A DNA stretch of 35,956 nucleotides, taken from positions 1 to 35,956 of the forward strand of contig JBMZCV010000032.1 of NCBI GenBank assembly GCA_049613665.1, given 5' to 3'. The notes beneath the pieces were generated by a model, which had not been told where the DNA came from, ran no database searches, and saw nothing but the letters and a program-made list of their open reading frames with translations. The stretch comes from JBMZCV01 sp049613665. Lineage in GTDB: Bacteria; Bacteroidota; Bacteroidia; Chitinophagales; UBA2359. Shown here in pieces: positions 1 through 7,710 of the stretch (positions are counted from its first letter, which is position 1; each line of letters starts with the position of its first letter). The position numbers and the translations under genes are program-made.

Positions 1-3000
1 CATTGGTTATTCCACCAAATATAAATTTTTCATCATTCATAAAAACCTCTATTTCAGGCCCTTTATTGTCATCGCTTGCATTTTCGGAAATACCACCTAC
101 CGTAAAATCTTCGCCAAAACCATGAGCATCTATTTCGCCATTGTCGGCATAATAGCTCACTCTACCATAATCAAACTGATAAGAAATGTCTTTTGGAACA
201 ATAAATTCGAAGCTAAATCTACCATTTTCTACGGCTGCTTGCCCTTTGAAAATGGTATTTCTATGCAATCTAAATTCTTTTTCATTGCTGCCAGAGTCAT
301 TTCTCAAAGTGGTAATATTGCTCATTTTATCAAAAACAGTTGGATAAACTACACCATTAAAATTATCCATTCGCACGCCATTTTCAGTTCTTAGCTCGCC
401 TTCTATTTTCACTTTACTCAAAGCCTTAATCGTATCGAGTTCTGTGCCAATAGCTTGATTGTTGATAGCAGTTGTGACGATATTGTGTTTCGGATAATTG
501 AGACGCAAAGCAGGGTCGCCCAACAACGAAAATTTGCGGTTGTTGATAGTCGTTGAAGCATCTACCTCATTTTTTGCAAGTCTCGCAATTTCGCCTACGG
601 CAGGAATTTCGCCATTTATAGGCTCGAAAAGATGATTGAGAAAAGCACGATTCATTTTTTCATTGGAAGAAGCATATACCAGCCGCACGGTTGTCATCAA
701 AGCAATTGCTCCACCTTTTGGGCTAATGATGAGGGCTTCGCCAGCAGAAGTTTTGTTCGGATTATCATAGCGGCTAAAACTGCAAGTTGCGGTAATAAAC
801 AAAGGCAATTGGTCATAATTGTCCCATTTATAAATATCTACCGTATTGAGGATTCGCTCGTGCGACCAGCCATTTTCGCCACCATGTCCAACGTAATTCA
901 TCACAAACGAACCAGCGAAAATCTTTTGATTGATAGCTGCATTCACTTCAGGATAGCGAGAGCCACCTTGCGTTGATACTTGCGGATAAGCGTCCAAATA
1001 AATTTTGTCGATATTGTAGGTCGGATAGCTTTGTCGCAAAAAAGCAGTATGCGTTTCAGCATCATTAATGTGTGTATTAAAGTCTTCGTCATCGGCAATA
1101 AACGTCAATTCATTTCGCCACGCTCCAAAAGTTTCTTTTGTTACATAATGCTTTATTTTATCGACGACGGCTTGTGCTTCGTTTGCTGTTTTCACAGGCA
1201 AACGCCCAACTGCTATATCTAAAAGTTGATTGTTTTCGTTCAGATTTTCGCCTTCATTATCGTCGAGTATCGCAAAATAATCATCGCTACAATAGGTTTT
1301 TTGTGTTTCTATGGAAGTCAGACTTTCGTAAGCAGGCACAAAATTTTGATTGTTGCTATCGCCAAATTCAATGTTTTTATAATCATAAGAAGCATCGCCA
1401 AACAATAGTAAATATTTAGGCATCAAATTTTCGTCATTTTCGGCTCTATCATAATACATTTTTACATAATCTCTGATAGCTGAAATATCTTGCGTACCAG
1501 ACGAAAATTCATTGTAAATTTGCTCCACATCTATCACTTTAACGTCCAAATTGTCGTTGGCTCGGTGAAAATCTGCCAAATTTTCGGCTGCTGCCACAAA
1601 TTCAGAATAGGTAATGATAAGCATTTCTGGAAAAATTTTGGCGTGCAAATTTTGGCTTTCAATTTTGCCAACTGCTTCCGCTTCAAAATATTCGTTTCCA
1701 TTGAAAGCGATAAATTTTCGCAAAATATCAGTATTTGCCACAAAATTTCCATTTGAAAAATTCATAGCTTTCACATTTGTAATATCTGTTACGTCCCAAA
1801 CCGAAACATTTTGATTGTTGTTATTTAAGTTGAAACGACTGACATTATTGTTGCCCATAGATTCTATGCTTCTAAAAATCATTTGATTGCCTGCAAAAAT
1901 AAGCTGTCTTTTTGCCTGAATACCCACATAATCGAGCCAACCGATGGCTGCTGCATTACCAATTCTATTGTAAGTATAATTGACTGTTAAATTGTCATTA
2001 TTGGCCAAAAAACTCGTCACTTTCAAATCGGCTACCGCAAAATCTCGCTCATAGCCAGCTACCACCGATGATAGCCATTGTGTATGAACGACTTGCTCAT
2101 TGGCACTAACCACAAAATTGCTTTGATTGGGGGCAGCACTACTTGCAGTAGAACGGGCAGCTACTCGGCTTTGAAGCGTAAGAGCCTTTGAAGTGATGAG
2201 ATTGGGAAAAGAAAACGAAAAATTTTGCGACAAGTCGGCATTAAATTCTTGGCCATAAAACCGACGGCCGCTATAATTGATATTCTTTGTTTCTACTTCA
2301 TAAAATTGATAATCGTCAAAAGTATCCACCGTAATATTTGGTGTATTTGTGTTACTTGCTGTCGCAATTTGAGTGCTATTTCCTTTGTCGAAAGTCAAAA
2401 AATAATGATTGTATTCGCTATAAAAATGTATTTGATGTTTGAAACCATTTGTATTTTCGTCAAAAAATATTTCATTCGGACTTTGAGCATAAAAAATGAC
2501 ATAATCATCATCATCAAAATTTCCATTTCCATTTTGGTCAAAAATTTGCACCGCATTTTCGGCCAAATCATCTATTTTGTCATCACCTGCCAACTCTGGC
2601 AATAAACCATTTCCATTTCCAAATATTTTTAACTGATTAATTTTCGGATTTCCATCAATGCCCAAAGCCTCCAGAAGTGTTTTATCTACTTTATAAATAC
2701 CGCTTTTTTGCAATCTAAATTTATAAAAATCGCCATCGCTCAACACAGAATTAGTAGTATAGCTTCTATTTGTTTTATAATTATTTGAAACACTTGGCTT
2801 TACGCTTATTTCCAAATCGAAATGTGTTAAAACTTCATATGCTCCACTAAAAGAATTTTTGCGAATAGGAATAAAACTAATTAGAGCAAATGGTTTTTTC
2901 TTGTCATAGGCAATGCTAGTTTGTATAGCAATATTTTCGGCTACATATTCGTTTAATTGTGGCACATTGGGCATTTCGATAGCCTGAAATTGTCTATTTT

Positions 3001-3250
3001 TCAGTTTTACCTCTAATTTGCCAGCTACATTTAAAGCAACTTTTTTGCTATAAATGGGCAAAAAATGTTCATAGGCATTGAAATTGGCTGTAGAAAAACT
3101 TAGCGTTTCTACACTTTGATTTTCGCTTGTTGGTAGCACAATTGGTTTGTCATTCCATTGCAGTTGTTCGGAAATCCTCATTTCGTTTTGAGCAAAAACC
3201 GATAACTGAAATAGGCTAAATAAGCAGAAAAAAAATATTTTATAAAACAT
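1..3250 (-). CDS. porU: PorU, T9SS C-terminal signal peptidase (partial, 3' end outside window)
   Basis: The minus frame is open from the ATG at 3250 to the left edge, giving 1083 residues with the C-terminus missing. Residues 1-21 form a signal peptide ending in FAQ. A gingipain-like peptidase C25 domain follows a long beta-rich N-terminal region and spans roughly residues 540-900, including LLLFGDASYDYKN near 613. The catalytic pair is visible: His789 in NYVGHGGENGW and Cys823 in ITATCSFSRYDNP. In this family PorU is the outer-membrane sortase that removes the conserved C-terminal signal of T9SS cargo and attaches cargo to the surface, working with PorV. Its placement close to gldJ matches the porV-porU-gldJ neighbourhood known from Flavobacterium; porV may lie just outside the left edge. 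The ordered H/C dyad makes the call strong. Confidence 0.93.
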   Translation of the reverse strand, partial: MFYKIFFFCLFSLFQLSVFAQNEMRISEQLQWNDKPIVLPTSENQSVETLSFSTANFNAYEHFLPIYSKKVALNVAGKLEVKLKNRQFQAIEMPNVPQLNEYVAENIAIQTSIAYDKKKPFALISFIPIRKNSFSGAYEVLTHFDLEISVKPSVSNNYKTNRSYTTNSVLSDGDFYKFRLQKSGIYKVDKTLLEALGIDGNPKINQLKIFGNGNGLLPELAGDDKIDDLAENAVQIFDQNGNGNFDDDDYVIFYAQSPNEIFFDENTNGFKHQIHFYSEYNHYFLTFDKGNSTQIATASNTNTPNITVDTFDDYQFYEVETKNINYSGRRFYGQEFNADLSQNFSFSFPNLITSKALTLQSRVAARSTASSAAPNQSNFVVSANEQVVHTQWLSSVVAGYERDFAVADLKVTSFLANNDNLTVNYTYNRIGNAAAIGWLDYVGIQAKRQLIFAGNQMIFRSIESMGNNNVSRFNLNNNNQNVSVWDVTDITNVKAMNFSNGNFVANTDILRKFIAFNGNEYFEAEAVGKIESQNLHAKIFPEMLIITYSEFVAAAENLADFHRANDNLDVKVIDVEQIYNEFSSGTQDISAIRDYVKMYYDRAENDENLMPKYLLLFGDASYDYKNIEFGDSNNQNFVPAYESLTSIETQKTYCSDDYFAILDDNEGENLNENNQLLDIAVGRLPVKTANEAQAVVDKIKHYVTKETFGAWRNELTFIADDEDFNTHINDAETHTAFLRQSYPTYNIDKIYLDAYPQVSTQGGSRYPEVNAAINQKIFAGSFVMNYVGHGGENGWSHERILNTVDIYKWDNYDQLPLFITATCSFSRYDNPNKTSAGEALIISPKGGAIALMTTVRLVYASSNEKMNRAFLNHLFEPINGEIPAVGEIARLAKNEVDASTTINNRKFSLLGDPALRLNYPKHNIVTTAINNQAIGTELDTIKALSKVKIEGELRTENGVRMDNFNGVVYPTVFDKMSNITTLRNDSGSNEKEFRLHRNTIFKGQAAVENGRFSFEFIVPKDISYQFDYGRVSYYADNGEIDAHGFGEDFTVGGISENASDDNKGPEIEVFMNDEKFIFGGITN

Positions 3251-3700
3251 AACTATAAGGTTTTTAGAAATAATTGTCGTTTTTTTTAGAAAAAAAGCAC
3301 TTATTAGAGTGAAAAAATAAGCTACTAACAAAAATGAATACTTATAAAATATGCAAAACTTATTAACTTTGCAGCACAAAATCTGTTAGCGAGCCGACTA
3401 AAACGCTATATTTTCTTTGCTAAAGATGTTTGAAAATAGCGTTTAGTTGCATCATTTTTTAGTTAGAAATGTTAAGAAACTGTTTAAATTTTATCTTTTG
3501 GCTCAAAAAAACTAACTATTCAGCTACAAAAACAATATTTAAACAAGCTCAAAAAATAAGTATGGCTTAATTACAAAAGACATTTGTGCTACTTTTTTTA
3601 GATACCCAATTTCTTGAACGCATAGCATGTCTAAAAAACAAAAACACCTAAAAAACGCCAAAAACCTAAAAACTTTACCTATTTAACGAATAATAAATCA
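3251..3700. other. Intergenic region between divergent porU and porP-like gene
   Basis: No convincing gene is present in these 450 bp. A -7 type box, TAACTTTG, lies at 3364-3371 on the plus strand, but I see no good -33 element. It is followed by a bulged hairpin whose arms are ACGCTAT at 3402-3408 and ATAGCGT at 3436-3442. If the box is used, the porP-like gene has a leader of about 320 nt. The CTGTTAGC at 3383-3390 weakly resembles the end of the dispersed 29-bp palindrome described elsewhere. Confidence 0.35.
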
Positions 3701-4714
3701 ATGAAAATTCAGTATTTTTTTATTGTATGTCTTTTGATAAGCAGTTTTGCAACACAAAAAGTGGTGGCACAAGATGCCGAATTTAGCCAATTTTATGCTG
3801 CACCATCTTATCTCAATCCTGCTATGATAGGATTTTCGGTAGAGCCGAGAGTGGTCGTCAATTATAGGCATCAATATGCTTCTTTCGACAATGCCTATTT
3901 GACTTTTGCGGCTGCCTACGACCAGCATTTCGACAAATATAACAGCAGTTTTGGCATGTCTATTTTGGCAGACCGAAACGGACAAGGTATTTACAACACC
4001 TATTCGCTCAATGCTTTGTATGCCTATCAGTTGCAGTTGAGCCGAACACTTTCTATGAAAGTAGGTTTGCAAGCTGGCTATTATCAGCAAGGCATTGCAT
4101 GGGATAAAGTCGTTTTTGGCGATATGATAGACCCGCTCACAGGGGCAGTAAGTGGCACAACGACAGAAGATGTGCCAGAGCAAAGCACTATACATCGATT
4201 AGACTTAGCTGGTGGTTTGGTGGCTTATACGCCTACTTTTTATATCGGTGCATCATTTAAACACATCACTCGACAAAATGTTTCATTCACAGAACTCAAC
4301 GATTTGGACAATCGCCTAGGCATTCGCAGCGTTTTTCATGTAGGTAAGGTATATTATTTTGGCAAATCCAAAGACCCACGAGGTGGTCATTCGTTGTATG
4401 CAAGTCCAAACTTTTTGTTTATCAATCAAGGTCGATTTTTTCAATTCAACGGTGGTATTTATGTAGGCAAAGGTGCATTGTTTAGTGGCTTTTGGTTTCG
4501 GCATACCGTCGGCAATTCTGATGCTTTAATATTTTTGTTGGGTGTAAAAGCAGGCGTTACACGCATTGCATATAGCTACGATTTCAACCTTACGCCTATT
4601 GGCACAAATGCTGGCTCGCATGAGCTTTCTTTAATTATTGATTGGGGACAAACAGACTATGCCAAAAACAAAGCGAAACGAAAACAGAGCGGTCAGTGTC
4701 CAGAGATTTTTTAG
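3701..4714 (+). CDS. PorP/SprF family type IX secretion membrane protein
   Basis: This 337-residue protein has a signal peptide (about residues 1-23, ending VVAQ) and then the family hallmark AEFSQFYAAPSYLNPAMIGF. A beta-barrel-like body of alternating aromatic strands follows. PorP/SprF proteins are outer-membrane barrels that anchor or energise T9SS cargo and SprB-type adhesin movement. Bacteroidota genomes usually carry many paralogues, so the exact partner cannot be inferred and I give no symbol. It is divergent from porU and upstream of gldJ on the same strand, separated by about 510 bp. The ATG at 3701 is chosen because the signal peptide starts directly there. The C-terminus is basic (KNKAKRKQSGQCPEIF) after the last predicted strand. 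Confidence 0.9.
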   Translation: MKIQYFFIVCLLISSFATQKVVAQDAEFSQFYAAPSYLNPAMIGFSVEPRVVVNYRHQYASFDNAYLTFAAAYDQHFDKYNSSFGMSILADRNGQGIYNTYSLNALYAYQLQLSRTLSMKVGLQAGYYQQGIAWDKVVFGDMIDPLTGAVSGTTTEDVPEQSTIHRLDLAGGLVAYTPTFYIGASFKHITRQNVSFTELNDLDNRLGIRSVFHVGKVYYFGKSKDPRGGHSLYASPNFLFINQGRFFQFNGGIYVGKGALFSGFWFRHTVGNSDALIFLLGVKAGVTRIAYSYDFNLTPIGTNAGSHELSLIIDWGQTDYAKNKAKRKQSGQCPEIF

Positions 4715-5223
4715 AAATGCAGCAAATGTTATCATATTATTTTTTCATACATTTTCATTTTCATTACAATATCTCAAAACGAAATGTCGTTATGTAACTC
4801 GAATGGATAGCAAGGAACTTAATCTTATAGCAACGAAAAAAAAGACATCAAGGTTGCTTAATAGCCACAAAAATAATAAAACGAATTGTCGTTTGAATGT
4901 TAAGTAATTTAGAAATTTTGCTGTTGCTAAAAAAAAAGCAAAAAAAGAACTATATTTGTATGCTATTTTCCTGAAAGAATGCAAAAATATCTAGCATAAA
5001 GCTTGTTATGTCATTTTTTTATCAGTTTATGCTCATTTTCCATATTTATCAGATACTTTTTAAAGCTAAAAAGTATGTATCAAGATAAAAAATGAAAACT
5101 AACTCTCAATTTATGAAAGAGTAAAGTAGCATTACAACAAACAAATTAAGAGGCTATTACAATCTAAATAGTCTCTAAGAAATAGAAACTAACTTTTTTA
5201 AAATCGAATAAATTGCAGCAAGG
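4715..5223. other. Intergenic region and leader upstream of gldJ
   Basis: These 509 bp show no supported gene. They contain a candidate promoter (4924-4958) and a 9-bp hairpin with arms ATACTTTTT at 5054-5062 and AAAAAGTAT at 5068-5076. No strong terminator is seen after the porP-like gene, so some read-through into gldJ is possible. Confidence 0.4.
4924..4958 (+). promoter_or_regulatory. Candidate Bacteroidota promoter for gldJ
   Basis: TATATTTG at 4951-4958 fits the Bacteroidota -7 consensus TAnnTTTG exactly. A TTG at 4924-4926 lies 24 nt upstream, slightly more than the usual 19-21 nt. It predicts a 5' leader of roughly 260 nt before gldJ. The -7 box is good and the -33 element is weak. 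Confidence 0.4.
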
Positions 5224-6690
5224 ATGAAAAACTTGGTAAAAACTTCTTGGCAATTCGCTTTAATGACTCTGCTGGTAGCTACAGTATTGACTTCTTGCAA
5301 CAAGAAAAGTCAAACTTCAACTGCTACGGGCTGGAATTATAATGACCCTGAATGGGGCGGATTTGAAGTAGCTGAAGAAACAGAACAAAAAACAGGACCT
5401 GGTTTGGTTTTGGTACCGGGCGGTACTTTTACGATGGGTAGTGTAGAACAAGATGTAACTTACGATTACAATAATGTTGCACGTCGTGTAACAGTTTCTT
5501 CTTTTTATATGGATGAAACAGAAGTAACAAACGTACATTATCGTGATTATCTTTTCTGGATGGAAAAAGTATTTGGTGAAACCTATCCCGAATTAGTACA
5601 TGGTCAATATCCAGACACACTTGTTTGGCATGAAGAATTGAGCTATAATGACCCATTTGTAAACTATTATTTCCGTCATCCAGCTTACAATGATTATCCT
5701 GTTGTAGGTGTAAATTGGTTGCAAGCAAATGAATATTGCAAGTGGCGTTCAGACCGTGTAAATGAAATGGTATTGGTAAGTGATGGTTATATCGAACTTG
5801 ACCAACAACAATATGCTGAAAATAACTTCAACACAGAAGCTTATTTATTGGGACAATATGAAGCCGTAGAGAAAAAAGGTAAGAAAAACCTTGACCCTAA
5901 TGGTGCTGAAACTCGTCGTCTTCGTTTTGATGATGGAATTTTGTTGCCAGATTATCGTTTGCCTACCGAAGCAGAATGGGAATATGCCGCTCTTGCAATT
6001 GTTAGTAATGGTGATGAAGAACGTTTTACTGACCGTAAAATTTATCCGTGGGAAGGCAGCTCTTTGCGTTTTGAAAAACATGGTAAGTGGCACGGTGATA
6101 TGATGGCCAACTACAAAAGAGGTCGTGGTGACTATGCTGGTATCGCTGGTAATTTGAATGATAATGCGGAAGTAACTGCTCCTGTGGGTACTTATATGCC
6201 AAACGAATTTGGCTTATACAACATGGCTGGCAATGTGAGTGAGTGGGTATTAGATGTATATCGCCCAATGACAAGTACAGATGCTGAAGACTTTAACCCA
6301 TTTCGTGGGCAGGTTTTCAAAACGATGGAAAAAGATGAAGAAGGAAATATCGCTCCTAAAGATAGCTTAGGTCGTATCTCTCGTCGTCTTTTGACAGAAG
6401 ACGAAATCGGTAATCGTAAGAATTTCCGCAAAGCTTACTCTGTAAATTATCGTGATGGTGATGAAGACCATATCGAATATGATACAGATGCAACAACCTT
6501 GATTAGCGACAAGTTGCGTGTTATCAAAGGTGGTTCTTGGCAAGATTTGGCATACTATTTATCTCCAGGAACTCGTCGTAGTATGAATGAAGAAGATGCT
6601 GCTGCCAACTTAGGTTTCCGTTGTGCGATGATTCGTTTGGGAAGCCCTGATGGTCAAAAAATCAAAACGAAAAGAAAAAAGAAATATTAA
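5224..6690 (+). CDS. gldJ: Gliding motility lipoprotein GldJ (SUMF1/FGE-fold)
   Basis: This 488-residue protein starts with a lipoprotein signal peptide whose lipobox is LTSC (Cys25). The family stretch TGWNYNDPEWGGFEV follows. A formylglycine-generating-enzyme-like (SUMF1) domain covers about residues 58-475, with LVPGGTFTMGS, DYRLPTEAEWEYAA, GLYNMAGNVSEWVLD and VIKGGSWQD. In Flavobacterium, GldJ is needed for gliding and T9SS function and stabilises GldK. The NDPE..GGFEV stretch and the closeness of porU favour GldJ over GldK. The fold is used structurally and no enzyme activity is implied. Codon use is rich in CGT and GGT, unlike most neighbours, suggesting high expression. A strong terminator follows directly. 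Confidence 0.9.
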   Translation: MKNLVKTSWQFALMTLLVATVLTSCNKKSQTSTATGWNYNDPEWGGFEVAEETEQKTGPGLVLVPGGTFTMGSVEQDVTYDYNNVARRVTVSSFYMDETEVTNVHYRDYLFWMEKVFGETYPELVHGQYPDTLVWHEELSYNDPFVNYYFRHPAYNDYPVVGVNWLQANEYCKWRSDRVNEMVLVSDGYIELDQQQYAENNFNTEAYLLGQYEAVEKKGKKNLDPNGAETRRLRFDDGILLPDYRLPTEAEWEYAALAIVSNGDEERFTDRKIYPWEGSSLRFEKHGKWHGDMMANYKRGRGDYAGIAGNLNDNAEVTAPVGTYMPNEFGLYNMAGNVSEWVLDVYRPMTSTDAEDFNPFRGQVFKTMEKDEEGNIAPKDSLGRISRRLLTEDEIGNRKNFRKAYSVNYRDGDEDHIEYDTDATTLISDKLRVIKGGSWQDLAYYLSPGTRRSMNEEDAAANLGFRCAMIRLGSPDGQKIKTKRKKKY

Positions 6691-6720
6691 TTTTTAATTT
6701 AAATTCATATTTTTTAAATG

Positions 6721-6767
6721 AAAGCTTCAATTGTAGTACATTTGTTACTATAATTGAAGCTTTTTTT
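6721..6767 (+). terminator. Rho-independent terminator of gldJ
   Basis: An 18-bp stem with one mismatch pairs 6721-6738 with 6746-6763 around a 7-nt loop, and runs into seven T residues. It begins 30 nt after the gldJ stop and isolates gldJ from the next gene. Confidence 0.9.
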
Positions 6768-6786
6768 ATTGGTCAAAAAAAATGAA

Positions 6787-7464
6787 ATGATACACATTTT
6801 ACTATTAGGAAAAACAAAAGAAATAGCAGAACTGCAAGCTAAATTGGCAAATATTGCTGATATAAAAATAGCTGTAAATGAGCAGATTAGTTCAAATTAT
6901 CAATTTATTATCGATGCAGATTTTGAAGACAATTCGCAAAGGCTAGAAGAATATGCCTTACTCGAAAATGCTGTTGTGATGCTCTCTACTGTTAGGAAAC
7001 AGCTTGCAGAAACTGTGGCCAAAGGAAATATAAAGGGTTTGAAATGTTGTCTTGTGGGTTTCAATGCTTTGCCTACTTTCATCAATCGGCCTTTGTGGGA
7101 AATTTCGCTTTTTCGGCCTAGCGACTTGCCTGTTTTAGACCAACTTTTAGGCAAACTAAGCTTACCTTACAAGGTAGTAGCCGACCGAGTAGGTATGGTA
7201 ACACCTCGTATTGTCTGTATGATTATCAATGAAGCTTTTTATGCTTTGCAAGAAAATATAGCGAGTCGTGAAGCTATCGACAAGGCTATGAAATTAGGAA
7301 CTCGCCACCCTTATGGCCCTTTTGAATGGACTGAAAAAATAGGTGTCGAAAATGTATATCTTTGTCTTGCAGCCATTTATGAAGATACGAAAGATGAATG
7401 TTTTAAAATATGTCCTGCTTTGAAAACGGCTTATTGGCAGACGAAAAATGTAGCTTTGCAATAA
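6787..7464 (+). CDS. Degenerate 3-hydroxyacyl-CoA dehydrogenase-like protein
   Basis: I start this 225-residue protein at the ATG at 6787 (MIHILLLGKT), because a longer frame opening at 6754 begins inside the gldJ terminator stem. The C-terminal half matches the 3-hydroxyacyl-CoA dehydrogenase C-terminal helical domain, including RVGMVTPRIVCMIINEAFYA and GTRHPYGPFEW (about residues 134-185). The N-terminal half is Rossmann-like but lacks GxGxxG, and the usual catalytic HFFNP segment reads VGFNA, so the catalytic His is absent. It is therefore probably a non-catalytic or repurposed relative rather than an active NAD-dependent beta-oxidation enzyme. Function unknown. Confidence 0.75.
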   Translation: MIHILLLGKTKEIAELQAKLANIADIKIAVNEQISSNYQFIIDADFEDNSQRLEEYALLENAVVMLSTVRKQLAETVAKGNIKGLKCCLVGFNALPTFINRPLWEISLFRPSDLPVLDQLLGKLSLPYKVVADRVGMVTPRIVCMIINEAFYALQENIASREAIDKAMKLGTRHPYGPFEWTEKIGVENVYLCLAAIYEDTKDECFKICPALKTAYWQTKNVALQ

Positions 7465-7529
7465 TTTTTTTGAGAAAAACAAAAAGTAGCTATAATAAAT
7501 ATATGTCTCAAAAAAACTAAACTGCTTCC

Positions 7530-7573
7530 AAAAAAAAAACGGTTTCAAACAACCTAAAAGTCATTCGAAACCG
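7530..7573 (-). terminator. Terminator-like hairpin downstream of the GH3 gene
   Basis: Arms CGGTTTC (7540-7546) and GAAACCG (7567-7573) form a hairpin which, read on the minus strand, runs into a T tract at 7530-7539. It lies about 140 nt past the stop of the GH3/serine-hydrolase gene, between convergent genes. The stem is short and the loop is 20 nt. Confidence 0.5.
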
Positions 7574-7588
7574 CAACAATAATTCTTT

Positions 7589-7646
7589 AAGCACTAATAT
7601 AGTCTGTTTGAGTTGCTAATACACTGAAAATGAACGTGTTAGCTTC
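7589..7646 (+). repeat. Dispersed palindromic element, copy A
   Basis: It contains AAGCACTA (7589-7596), GTTTGAG (7606-7612) and the 29-bp core at 7615-7643 (GCTAATAC, 13 nt, GTGTTAGC) followed by TTC. It matches copies D and E in the same order. It sits between the convergent genes ending at 7464 and 7711, so it is not in an obvious 5' leader. Confidence 0.65.
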
Positions 7647-7710
7647 CTTAAATGGACAATTTTTCCTACCAAAAAATGTTTTTTTCTTAAACCAAGAATA
7701 GCTGAATTTT

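Noticed and set aside
632..1419. Several plus-strand frames of 60-126 codons between 122 and 2605
   Set aside because: All are antisense to porU, whose catalytic His789 and Cys823 lie in the minus frame.
3698..4195. 165-codon frame antisense to the PorP/SprF gene
   Set aside because: Shadow frame of a well-supported gene; Cys/His-rich product without family features.
4638..4907. 89-codon plus-strand frame overlapping the end of the PorP-like gene
   Set aside because: Out of frame with a real gene for its first part, then Lys/Asn-rich filler; no start context.
6754..6786. Earlier start for the dehydrogenase-like gene
   Set aside because: It would begin inside the gldJ terminator hairpin; the ATG at 6787 starts directly with the first beta strand.
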